Source of the DNA: Coemansia sp. RSA 487
Taxonomy: Eukaryota > Kickxellomycota > Kickxellomycetes > Kickxellales > Kickxellaceae
Direction of reading: 5' to 3'
DNA length: 64,000 bases
Assembly (NCBI GenBank): GCA_027577595.1
Contig: JANBRJ010000034.1
Location: 1-64,000 of the forward strand
Shown: in pieces, positions 51,966 through 62,998 of the stretch
Numbering within the stretch: position 1 is the first letter of the stretch
Layout: each line of letters starts with the position of its first letter
Position numbers and translations under genes: made by a program
The notes under the pieces: generated by a model
Told to the model about the DNA's origin: nothing
Database searches by the model: none
The model's input: only the letters and a program-made list of their open reading frames with translations

Positions 51966-53156
51966 CTATCTGGTATCTCTCTGCTGTTCAAAGAACGACT
52001 GGATGTCCTGGTTAGTGACCACCTTGCCGCTGGTTGCAAACGGCCTTAGGAAGTCCATCAGCTTGCTGCTTAGCGTGCGGTACGCAAGCGCTGCGTCGAT
52101 TGCGCGGGTGTGGTCCATTGTCTGCAGCTGCTTCAGCGCCGACTCGTAAAGCGACTCTCCGCGTGTTTCGTCCTCTTCAGGCTCGATGATTTCTTCTTCT
52201 TTGATGAGGAAAATGAGTTTGCTGGCTTCGATCTCGCGCATACAGTCGATACAGGTGCACACGTCATCTGTCCAACCCTCTTCCATGAACATATCGAAGC
52301 GTCCCTGAGAATCAATGGCGTCTCTGTCGCTGCGCAGTCGGCAGAGGCTGGGCCGCGCCTTCTTTCTGGCTGGCTCGTTATCATCAAGATCGTTGCTCTC
52401 GGCCGGGTTTGCAGGCTTTTCTTTGCAGCCCAGAGGCGCTAAGCCCCCGATGCTGTCAGCTATATCCGTTACAAGGCCTTCCTGCGAGACAAGGCCGTAC
52501 TTTACTTTACTTGTGTTTATACAGCGAAGCACAGCGTGCGATGCTACACATGTGCGGCATATGTAATCCTCGTACTCGCCTTCCTTGGGCATCATCCCAA
52601 TGCACGAGTCGTGGAACCAGTCGTTGCACACATAGCACAGAACCATCTCTGCAGATTCGTTTTCCGGGTCGTAGAACTTGTTGCAGCGACAGTAAAAGCC
52701 CCAGAAGTTGTGGTTGTACGCATTCTCCGTATTCTCCAGCTTTGCTAGAGCCGTGCGGGTTCCCTTCAAGCTACAGCACGGGCTATGCGTCCTTGTCCGT
52801 GGTAGCAGGCGCCTGGTTCCGCAATCGCATCGAAAGTTGCGCTTTGTAAACAGCTCGACAATATCATGGCCGGAATGGCACTCGATGCTACATGAGTAGC
52901 ACATTCCTGCAGGCGGAGTCTCTTTCTTGTCGGAGGAGACCTTTACGCTCGCAGAAGAACAGTATTCAGCCGGAGGGTGGGTGCACGTTAGACACGCGTA
53001 TAGCGGCTGGCGTATGTAGCCTCTGTCAAAAGTGCACTCGTCGAACTTTCCAGGCAGCACCTCTGCGGCCTCGCGCTCAAGATCCGCCTGCTTCTGTAGG
53101 TAGCCGAAAGCCGTCACTACGTCATCTTTAGAGTCGTCGCCTTCTGTGGTTGTCAT
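51966..53156 (-). CDS. UBR7: UBR7-type E3 ubiquitin ligase (UBR box + PHD finger; fission yeast Mlo2 family)
   Basis: The 396-residue protein carries a UBR box (about 40-130) with CTFDRGYIRQPLYACLTC, MCYSCSIECHSGHDIVELF and RNFRCDCGTRR, followed by a PHD-like finger (about 155-205) with FYCRCNKFYDPENESAEMVL, CYVCNDWFHDSCIG and YICRTC. A C-terminal Cys motif CTCIDCMREIE lies near 305. This order is the UBR7/Mlo2 layout; human UBR7 ubiquitinates histone H2B. The Cys and His ligands of both zinc modules appear complete. Intronless; ATG 53156. Divergent from the NDUFS7 gene, sharing a 405-base promoter region. Confidence 0.92.
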   Translation of the reverse strand: MTTTEGDDSKDDVVTAFGYLQKQADLEREAAEVLPGKFDECTFDRGYIRQPLYACLTCTHPPAEYCSSASVKVSSDKKETPPAGMCYSCSIECHSGHDIVELFTKRNFRCDCGTRRLLPRTRTHSPCCSLKGTRTALAKLENTENAYNHNFWGFYCRCNKFYDPENESAEMVLCYVCNDWFHDSCIGMMPKEGEYEDYICRTCVASHAVLRCINTSKVKYGLVSQEGLVTDIADSIGGLAPLGCKEKPANPAESNDLDDNEPARKKARPSLCRLRSDRDAIDSQGRFDMFMEEGWTDDVCTCIDCMREIEASKLIFLIKEEEIIEPEEDETRGESLYESALKQLQTMDHTRAIDAALAYRTLSSKLMDFLRPFATSGKVVTNQDIQSFFEQQRDTR

Positions 53157-53561
53157 AATATTAAAAACGTATTGCTAAAACACAAAAGACGGTGTGGATA
53201 ATGGCAACCAGAGCAACTGAGCTTGTTTTCAAACAGAATAAAATATATTGCAAAAGGAAAAAACGCGTGGCAAGAAAGACAGGCTGCTAAAACCTAACCT
53301 GGTGTTGAAATCGCGCAGTGTCTGACTTTTTTTACGCGTACAGCACACGTGATTTCAAACCCACAGGAAAATTCAGATTACTTCCCAATCACAATCTTAT
53401 CTTCCAAAAGAGCCCAAATCGGGTTTTTTTTGTCTTTCTCTTGACAAATATTTGTGCATTATGCAACATTCCACTCCTTCTTTTCCACGTTTATTTTAAT
53501 CTGTATTTCGTCGAAAAGTTGTATTGATTCTTAATCCAAACTCGGTCACCACAGACGCAAA
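53157..53561. promoter_or_regulatory. shared divergent promoter region, UBR7 / NDUFS7
   Basis: 405 bases separate the two ATGs and must hold both promoters. AAAATATA-like elements are present, but I cannot assign a TATA box to either gene. Confidence 0.45.
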
Positions 53562-54347
53562 ATGAGCTTTGTTGGAATCCGCACTTCACGCATCGCTGCT
53601 GCTGCTGCTGCTGCCAATGGTAAGAATTACACGCTTTGGATTGCGACAGTCCGACGGTTTATATTTTACCCCTCCTCTGATGTCAATGCAAATACTAACA
53701 GACGAATGCCTCCTCCTTTTGCTTTTGAAACAATAGTACTTGGTCGTTCAGGCATGGGAGTCCGCGCAACAGCAGCTTCCGCAAACAGCGCCGCGCAGCT
53801 TCTCTCGGCTCGCTCCATGTCAAAGGCCGTGGCCACTCCGCGCACACACGACGAGATCATTGCAAAGCCAGACAATGCAGCCGAGTTTGTTCTTAGCTCG
53901 CTGGACAAGCTCTACAACTGGAGCTTCACCGCGTCGACGTGGCCAATGACGTTTGGGCTTGCGTGTTGCGCTGTTGAGATGATGCACATGGCCGCTGCTC
54001 GCTACGATCAGGATCGTATCGGTATTGTGTTTCGTGCAACTCCGCGCCAGTCGGATGTGATGATTGTGGCTGGAACGCTGACCAACAAGATGGCGCCTGG
54101 CCTGCGCAAAGTGTACGATCAGATGCCAGAGCCTCGCTGGGTTGTTTCCATGGGCTCGTGCGCCAATGGCGGCGGATACTACCATTACAGCTACTCTGTT
54201 GTGCGTGGCTGCGATCGCATTGTGCCTGTCGACATCTATGTTCCAGGCTGTCCGCCAACGGCTGAGGCTCTGATGTATGGCATGCTACAGCTCCAGAAAA
54301 AGATCAAGCGCAACCGCGTTACCACAATGTGGTATCGGAAATACTAG
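53562..54347 (+). CDS. NDUFS7: NADH:ubiquinone oxidoreductase 20-kDa (PSST) subunit
   Basis: This complex I subunit holds iron-sulfur cluster N2, which passes electrons to ubiquinone. Exons are 53562-53619 and 53737-54347. The 117-base intron has a GTAAGA donor, a TACTAAC branch site at 53694-53700 and a CAATAG acceptor. Spliced length is 222 residues. The intron is a multiple of three without a stop, so the unspliced frame is also open. Residues 1-60 form an Ala/Arg-rich mitochondrial presequence. The N2 ligands are present: C96-C97 ([11 protein letters not shown]), C161 (MGSCANGGG) and C191 ([11 protein letters not shown]). Splicing removes 39 residues that no PSST protein has. Confidence 0.93.
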   Translation: MSFVGIRTSRIAAAAAAANGKNYTLWIATVRRFIFYPSSDVNANTNRRMPPPFAFETIVLGRSGMGVRATAASANSAAQLLSARSMSKAVATPRTHDEIIAKPDNAAEFVLSSLDKLYNWSFTASTWPMTFGLACCAVEMMHMAAARYDQDRIGIVFRATPRQSDVMIVAGTLTNKMAPGLRKVYDQMPEPRWVVSMGSCANGGGYYHYSYSVVRGCDRIVPVDIYVPGCPPTAEALMYGMLQLQKKIKRNRVTTMWYRKY

Positions 54348-54668
54348 ACAAGCTGTCCATGCCCACCCACTATCTCTCTATACATACTTTCACCGTTTTA
54401 TTCCTTTTGCTCTATAAAAATAGCCTTAAGAATACGTTATCTTGTGCTTTTATGTTTTTATATGGCCTAACCATTCTGATATAAACTGGACCATGCACGT
54501 GTTTGGAACCAAACTCTTTGATCTGGCAGCCGAGATACTCTGCAATTTTTCTTTTTTTGGGGGGGGGGTGATCGAGATAAAACGATATCAAAGGCCCCTT
54601 TTTAATCTCTAGTTCTCATTTACTATATGGAAATTGCTGCTTGTTGAAGGCTGTAATTTGTGCTTAAT
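54348..54668. other. intergenic, 321 bases, with a G homopolymer
   Basis: Contains a run of T followed by ten G near 54553-54569. It should carry the promoter of the valyl-tRNA synthetase gene. No other feature. Confidence 0.5.
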
Positions 54669-57600
54669 ATGACAGGACAGCTTGCGTTGGTAAAACCATG
54701 TATGCTATCGACAGTGTATCACAGTCAGCGCGTACAGCAGCTTGTTTCTTCGATGTGCCCGACGGTCAAATCAAGATGCAGTGTCGGCCGTAGAGCTACT
54801 AATCAGAGATGGTACGCTGCGCCGGTGCACAAGTTTGAAAAGTACGATCCATCGGTTATAGAAAATGATTGGTACAAGTGGTGGCAGAAGCAGGGGCTTT
54901 TCAGCCCGAAAACAGGCAGTGCACAGGACAACGGGAAAAAAAACGCATCTGAGTTTTCAATGCTTTTGCCACCACCAAACGTAACAGGCGTGTTGCATAT
55001 AGGGCACGCACTGACACTGTCTATCCAAGATGCAATCGCTCGCTGGAATCGTATGAATGGTCGCAATGTCAACTGGGTTCCAGGAATGGATCATGCAGGA
55101 ATATCGCTCCAGTCGGTAGTCGAAAAGAAACTGAAGCGAGATACTGGGCAAACAAAGTATGATCTGGGGCGAAAGGCATTTGTGGATCTGGTGTGGGAAT
55201 ACAAGCGCGATCACGGCGACCGGATTAAGCAGCAGATAATACGGGTCGGCGCATCATTGAACTGGGACAGTGAGTACTATACGATGGATCCGCGCCATTC
55301 ACGAACTGTCCGCGAGGCGTTCATTCGCCTTTACGAGGACGGGCTGATCTACCGGGCAACAAAAATGGTGAACTGGTCATGTGCTCTGCAGAGCGTTATT
55401 TCGGACATTGAGGTAATGTATACAAGTGCAGACTGGTTAACCAAAAGGCAACGGTTGGGTGTGGGATTGTGCTTGTCTTTCCTTATTTTCATACTCATCT
55501 TCATCGCACCAGTCATGCTGTGTTATGCATATTTATGTATGCCCGATCTCTTGTAATTGCTTACTGAGGCGATCTTTGTTCGCAATGCTCTTTAGCGCGA
55601 TTGCAAATTTAGGATACACATTGATCCTGCAGCACTATCCATTTCTGGATATACAGAGGGTATATATGCAGTTCTATTTTAATTATGCAGCCGCCACCGC
55701 TATTGATGCCTATTAATATGTACATAACTGCTGCTTATTTGTTATAGGTCGACAAGATTCCAACAAGCGGCTGTGCTCTCATCAATGTCCCCGACAGCAA
55801 AACAAGGTATGTTGGCACGTTCGTGTCTTTTACAAAAACAAACGTTCCCGTCCTAGTTGCGCTTTTGGGGATGTTCTCTATTAAATAACAAGACACCAAC
55901 AGATTGTCACTTTTCTTTTATTGCTTCGTATGCGGATGTATGAACGAAACTTTAGCAATCAAATGCATTTGCTTGCTGGCTGTTTTTTTCACAAACAAAA
56001 CTTTCTCAAAATGCCTGGTTTTCTTTAATCCTCAACTGAAATCATCTGTAGAGTTGAGTTTGGGGTGCTCCATACTATCCAGTTTCCTATTGTGAACCCT
56101 CCAGAAATCGGGCCAAGTGCCATTTGCGTCGAGACAACACGTCCTGAAACAATGCTTGGCGATGTTGCACTAGCAGTGAACTCTGCAGATGCTAGATACA
56201 AGGTAGGCAAACCTTGTTTTTTAAAAATAAAACGTACTGTTGATACGAGCACAGGGTGTGTTTCTGTCTGTGCGAAAAGGAGCCTCATTATGTATAGGCG
56301 TGCCAACACGGGCTGATCACCGACAATTTCCTTCTTGTCATGTAGGCTCTAGCCGGACGAATGGCGATGCACCCCCTACTAAGGAAAGAAGTGCCGATTA
56401 TCTGCGATGATACACTTGCCGATCCAGCTTTTGGAACAGGTGTCGTAAAGGTAGGTCAACGACTATTGCATGCTTGTTGTATTTGTTGTTGGTCATCTGC
56501 ATACGGCAAGATGTCAATTGTCTATCCAGAATGGTACGCACTGGCTATCTTTTCCATTTTTTCATGGGTTCTCTCTTTCAATAGCTTCTAGTATTTGTCT
56601 TCCTATGAACTGCTTTTGGATTTCTCCATGTGCCTTCTGCAGATGCAGTTTTTCAAATTGAGGTCACAACGATCACCCGTATGGCTGGTTGATCAGTATG
56701 CATGGCTAAGAGTGGTAGCTTGACGAACTCTACAACAAAACATTCATCTTTCTGCTGTAGATCACCCCTGCACATGATGCAAACGATTATGAATGTGCTC
56801 AGAGACATGGACTTCCCGTGGTTCAGGTATTCGGCAACGACGGAAAGATTGTGAACATGTCGGACTTTGCAGAATTTGTCGGCAAGAGCCGCTGGGAAGC
56901 ACGGCGGTTAGTTATCAAGCAGCTTATGGCCTCCTGCGCGTATCTAGGAAAGCGCGAATCTGAGGAGTCTGTTATCTCCATTTGCTCACGCTCTGGAGAT
57001 GTTATCGAGCCGATGCTGATGCCCCAGTGGTATGTCCGATGCGACGCGCTTGGTCGACGCGCTGACAATCTGGTTAGCACTGGAGATATAGATCTTGTGC
57101 CAACAAGACAAAAAGCAATTTGGCATAGCTGGCTGTCGGGGATTACGGACTGGTGCGTGTCACGCCAACTGTGGTGGGGCCATCCCATCCCAATGTATTG
57201 GATTCGCTGGAATTCGGCGATAAATCGCCCCGGATCCTGGGTAGCTGCAGAAAACAAGCAACAGGCCCGTGAAAAGGCATTGAAGGGGCTATCAGCTATT
57301 GAGAGGGATGTCTTGGCATCAATGGAGCAAGATATGGCGTGCACTGTCACTCAAGACAAGGATGTTTTGGATACTTGGTTCTCGTCTGGTCTTTTGCCGC
57401 TGACCACATTCAATGAATCCAAGGAGGACGGTAGCGGCACATTGGAGCCACATGCAAGCTTAAGCAGTATTACAGAAAAAACGGCTCTTAGCACTGTTCT
57501 GGAGACTGGCCAGGATATTCTATTTTTCTGGGTTGTGCGGATGGCAATGCTGTGCACGTACTTTGCAAAAATCCCACCATTTTCCACGGTTCTGCTGCAC

Positions 57601-60600
57601 CCGATGGTGCGTGATGCGCAAGGCCGCAAAATGTCGAAATCTCTGGGTAATATTATCGACCCAATGGACATTATAGACGGAGCCAAGCTGAGCAAGCTTG
57701 AAGACACATTAAAGCGCGGGAATCTGCCCAAGGAGGAGCTGAGGAACAGCACAAAGGAGCTTAGAAGGCTCTATCCGCAAGGGTTCCAGCGTTTTGGCGC
57801 GGATGCCCTGCGATTTGCACTGATATTATACACGCAGCAGACGCAGCAGATAAACTTGAGCTTGGACAATGTCAAGGCATCATATCATTTCTGCAACAAG
57901 GTATGGAACGCATTTCGGTTTGTGCACATGCATGCGGAAAAGTTAGAGATGTCGTCTGAAAGTCGCTCTGCGGTACAAAGCGGCCAGTACGAAGCATGGC
58001 TGGATGGGTTAGATAGGGCTCATCTAACGGTATTTGACCGGGTGCTCCTGTCACGGCTTAGCGTAATGTTGAAAGCATACCACCGGGCGATGGAGACACA
58101 CAGGTTTGCAGTGGCTGCCGAGGTTGTTCGCGATTTCGTGCAAAAAGACTTGTGCGACAGGTACATCGAAGTTAGCAAACCGGCGCTGTTTGATAACATC
58201 GATATCAGAACAAGCCAGGTAAGTGAGAAAGGCACATTGTTGCGATAAAGACACTTAAACAAAATAGGAAATGATGGACATGTGTTTGTTTTTATCTGGG
58301 TATTGTGAAGGGCTTGCGTTTCGAAGCTAGCAATCTAAGCAAAAAAAAACAAAGAAAAACAAGCTAATGGACTTGAGCATGCTTTGAAGATGGGAACAGC
58401 CTTGTAGGAACCAGCTTGTGCAGCAAAAATAATGTTTACAGCGCTCGATATTGCGCTTCGAGCCTTGCATCCATTCATGCCGTTTTTGTCCGAGGTAAAT
58501 ACATTCTGCTGAACATTACAATGCTGTAGAATAAACAAAAGACGCGGGGATAAATGCAATAAAGCTCTGCCATACCGCATTGGTCGTCAGTAAGGGTCAT
58601 TCGGAGTGTCTAATTGTGCAAGGGCATTTGATTTTCTGGGCATTGTTGTGTAGGAACTCTGGCAGCGGCATGCGCGCGATGGCGCAACGGACGACATGTC
58701 TGTAATGCAGAGCGAATGGCAGGCGGCGCAGTGCAGCACGGGTCTTGTTGTATACGATCCATTTGCAGAGAAGGAGACAGAGGCAAGTACAGCAGTAGCG
58801 ATTGCTACAAGCAAGAAACTGGCCAGGCAGCAAGCAGCGGTTGCTCAAAGCACAGCAACGCACTAAAGTGAATTAGCTGTGGCGATTTGTTTTGTATATT
58901 GCGTGGTTACTCTTGTAGCTTGTATTTGGTGTGATTTCAGGCATTCGGTCGCTCAAACAGCAGCATTCAGCGCGTCTAGCAGCATCAACGGGCGGCGGAT
59001 CGGTGTTCACGGTGGCGGTTACTCTACCGAATGGCGCAGACGAGCAGCGACAGATGCTCCAAGCGATCGTTTCGCACAAGGAATGCATACGGAGAATGGG
59101 CAAAGAACCAGGGGTGTGCATCCGTGCACTCGACAAGAACGAAGGGCTCAACAAGGTAAGCCAAGCGTTTGTGCCATAGCAAAAATTTTTTTTGCGGACA
59201 GATATTCATACAGTGCACTGCATGCGAGCTCCAATGCTGGGGTTTTGATGTTACCATGGTTGTTGCTTGTTTACATTTGACATGCAGCCTGTCTGTGCTA
59301 TTATTTTTACCTTGGGATGGGGCTTTGTCCATGCAAACTGGGGTTGGCAAATCCACCTGCGGTATTTGCGCACCGACATCCCTATTTTTATACTTTTATG
59401 GAATGCTGCGTCAATGTCGCTTTATTTAAAATTCGTGTCCGAGTGTGAAGGAAAATATCCTTGACAACCGCTGCTGTATGAACGCTCTGAGGATATTCAA
59501 ACTCAGCCAACCAACCGCTTTGCAGTTAATATTTGGTTCAAAACTCCCCTCTCCCACCATCATCTTCCGTTGTTGCTGAATGGTAGAAGCAGCCCGGATC
59601 GCCCGCTTCTCCACATCCCCAACTCTTTGGATTTGCAGTGCGGATGCCTTCTCCCTGAACGTTGTCTGATGTGGCGGTGCGATTAAATCTCGTCCAAGTA
59701 AGGCTGTTTGCACATGTGTCGGCCATCCATACACGCCTCGTGGATGCCGTGGTCGCTCGACTTATCTCTTATTTCCTGGTGCTTGAGATGCGTTTATGTA
59801 TTTTTTTAGATTTGGCAACATGCACACATGGCGCACATCCTTACTAACTGCATATTTCAAAAATGTTGAGGATTCTGCTCTTTTTCTCCCGCTATCCTGA
59901 AGTGTAGACAGATTGTGCGACTTCTGCAGATGGGGTCGTTGTATCCGTGGTCGTATCTCCGCATGTGCATGTTTTTGCAAGGCTCGCAGATAGGCAGGAT
60001 GGCGATACACCAGAGGAAAACTCTGGCAGCACAACAGCATTAGCAACGGCAGTGGCCAAGCTTGAGGCAGAAATCACAAAACTCCGCCAAATGGCTGGAA
60101 GTGACGGTTACCAGAAGAACGCACCCGCGGCGGTCAAAGAGGCAGATAGGTAAGCATATGGCGTCTTAGAAACAGTTTCAACAACCGCACATGCACGAAT
60201 CCAACAACACGCGCAAGCATGATTAACGAGGGAAAACAGTAGCTCACCATGGGCTAAAGGTATTTCTGAGGGATTTGCCTCATGAAATGAGCAGCACAAG
60301 TTGCAGAATCTGACTCTGCTCGCATCCTATGCAGCCAGGGTGCAACAAATTCAAACTCCGACTTGATGATTATCTGTTTGCCTTCCCCTCCTCCCCAATA
60401 ATCCCTTTCTATCCACAACTAGAAGCTGCATTCGCGTGTTATGCTTATGAGGGTGGTTTATACATCCTAGACTCTGTGGTCTGGCCCAGAGCCAAAAGAG
60501 TGGTGGACGCCCTCCGGACAAACCAACCAGATCGCTGCCTTCTCTGTTGACATGTTTTTAATAATCAGGGCACATCACACAGCATACGCACACTCACATA

Positions 60601-60703
60601 GCTCGGCGCATATATCAGTTGATTCTGCGGCTTGATGTGTCTTTGTTTGTTTTATTCGGTGTCCGCCAGAGAACTGATATTTGCGCTGGCCGACCTTAAC
60701 TAA
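54669..60703 (+). CDS. VAS1: valyl-tRNA synthetase, ten exons
   Basis: Charges tRNA-Val and edits mischarged threonine. Exons: 54669-55412, 55748-55806, 56052-56202, 56346-56450, 56761-58218, 58408-58494, 58654-58786, 58941-59155, 59908-60149, 60670-60703; total 1075 residues. All introns are GT-AG and phases match. Class I motifs: LHIGHAL and GRKMSKSLGN. The editing (CP1) domain spans exons 2-5, with VETTRPETMLGDVA and GVVK-ITPAHDANDYE across a junction. Anticodon-binding ALRALHPFMPFLSE-ELWQR crosses exons 6-7. The C-terminal coiled coil (KLEAEITKLRQM) is in exon 9. The N-terminus (MTGQLALVKPCM to RRATNQRWYAAPV) looks like a mitochondrial presequence, so mitochondrial or dual targeting is likely. 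Exons 6-10 rest on protein-family continuity; the 752- and 520-base introns are the least certain. Confidence 0.88.
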
Positions 60704-62998
60704 GCACATCTTTTTTGTACTACTCACGAATCCCCCCAAACATGTATTCCTTTGTTATTGCTGCATTCAACCGTGTTTATTTGCCAAATGTAGGAAACGT
60801 CTCGATATGTTGGTGGCAAGGCTTTCTGCTTCAAGACAATAGCGGTCTGGCGTGTTCCTCAACGGCTGGTTATTCAGGTCGCGGATACGCGATTGCGGCC
60901 GTGGCGAAAATAGCCACACAAGTCCACCCACAGACGCGCAATAAGCAGAGCAGAGTATAATTGTTTTTATTGCGCGAATGACGCTGATACTGATACCGCT
61001 CCAATTGCTTACAGAACAAAGCAAAACAATAAGCTGTTTTATGCTGCCTTCGCAATTGGCAGACTGGCATTTGGGCATTTTTAAATAAGCAAATATGATC
61101 AGATACATGCGCCTTATGAAGAAAAATGGACAGTCCAAAGCGTATTGTCTTCGGCAACCGGCCCATTGCCAAATCTGCATATGGGCAGATGACTGCTGTG
61201 AGGGGGAAGAGGGACAAAGGCGAATGCTATTCAAGAGGCGGATAATTGAACCACCGCGCATGGCAGGCTTTGAATCCAAAAGGGGGTGGGTGTGGGAGAC
61301 AGAGTGTCAAAACGCAAGAGGCGCCAGACGCGCGGGCTGTTCCGCTGCATCTTTGTTGGCGGCAATAGAAAGGATAGCCTTTATTCCACAGCTCTCCTCC
61401 AAACGCAAGAGGATGCCTGCCCAATATCAATGCTGCAAAAACAGCCGCAACCCAGAAAAAGTTTAAAACTTGGGCACATTTCCCACTTTGTCTGCACATC
61501 ATCATCACTTCATATCCGTCTTGTCTTCTTTTATTTCGCTGTTTGTTTTTTTGGTTCTACTCTTTTTCTTTTCTTCTGCGCATATTGTACCCTTTTCTCT
61601 CCCACTGCTTTCAAGCATCCTTCTATTTATCGGTTTACCTTGTTTTGTATATTCTGGCCCGCTCTGTTGCGCTTCTGTACCGCTCGCCTACTGAGCTTCT
61701 CATGAGCCAGCCTCTCCAGTCTGGCTTCACGATCGTATTCTTTATCTTTATCTTTATCTTTATCTTTGCCGGGCCGCCCTTGCGCGACAGCTTCCAACTA
61801 CATATTACCCACGCAAGCTCCAAAGGTAAGAGTCTTTCCTCCCTTTTTCCCTTCCTGCTGGGGGACCCCTCTATCGAGCGCTATTGCCCTGTCTTGGGGA
61901 GGGGTCGCCGTAGGCAGGCGACGCCAACTCTCCTGCTTTGCTGGCTACTAGCTTATGCTGTGATTTCTTGCCTTTTCTCTGTCCCTATTTTCTTTTGGGA
62001 TTCTTCTCTGCTATTAATAACTGCGTTCACAAAGTCGAGGGAGAGAAAGGATATCATCATTGTATCTCCGGTACTCACTAACTCCCTCAGCCCCATATAG
62101 CTTTTGGCCTTCTTCCATTGCCTTGGCCCGTATGAAAGTTCCGTAGCTCTCCTCCATCCTTTATATGCGCTGTCCATATCGCCTTTAGCCAGCTATGGCT
62201 ACCCATGCTACACCGTGGCAGCTACCTGCGGCATAATACCCTTTCATATGCATCCTTGCTGTCTATCAAAAAAACAACCTGCTGCTCCTGTTTGTTTGTT
62301 TTTTTCCTGGTCTACTGCGAATATCATGGCCCTATACTTTGGAGGTGTGCGCCGCCAGCCTCTACTCAAACACCGCCGATAATTTTTAAGGAGAGCCCTG
62401 CCCTGCTCAACACAAGCACCGCACCCCTCCAAACGAGCAAAGTGCAAAGAACGAGACATGCGTGGCTTGCCCTTCAGCGCATCTCTCCCTTCTTTCAAAT
62501 TGTTCTTTCTACTCGCCACGGCTTGGATGAAATAAAAAATAAAGCTCACGGCTCAGCCTTTTTGTACTCTGCTATAGCGACCAACTGTTGAGATATGTTC
62601 TAGTTTTGGCCATTGGCAATAGGCAAAGCAACAACAAATGGAAGCATATTATCCTTCGTTATCATTATCATTATTTTTTTCATTGTGCAGTCATCCCGGA
62701 TCCTTGATATTTTTATCTTCATTCTTCTGTGCTGCTGTTGTCGCAAGCACTGTCTTCTCGTGCTTCGTGTATACTCCTCAACCCGCTTCACTTGTTTTCT
62801 GTTTTCTCGCCCAGTTTCTTTCTTTTAAACCCACACTTTTGCTAAACAAGCTGTTCTGTTGTTCCTTTGGCATTTGCCCATCTTGTGGCGATATAGATAC
62901 TGTAGACATACTTATTCGAGCGTGCTAGACGAAAATAAAACCATACGTCCTCTACCGATTCCGCGGGGGTTCAAAGATACTTTTTTATACACACATTC
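60704..62998. other. intergenic or leader region of the velvet gene, 2.3 kb
   Basis: Pyrimidine-rich stretches from about 61500 to 62900 suggest a long promoter or leader of the velvet gene. Open frames here (for example ATG 61095, 123 codons; ATG 61702) are Cys- or Phe-rich from composition and resemble nothing. A TTTATC microsatellite lies at 61741-61768. An upstream exon of the velvet gene could be hidden here. Confidence 0.45.
61741..61768. repeat. TTTATC microsatellite
   Basis: Four to five tandem TTTATC units in non-coding DNA. Confidence 0.75.

Noticed and set aside
59426-59734. Minus-strand frame inside intron 8 of the valyl-tRNA synthetase gene, checked also for a tRNA
   Set aside because: No cloverleaf forms, the start is not convincing and no family is recognised; kept only as a remark about the long intron.
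61095-61466. ATG-started 123-codon frame between the synthetase and velvet genes
   Set aside because: Cys/Arg-rich composition, no recognisable domain, no leader or polyadenylation context; likely chance.
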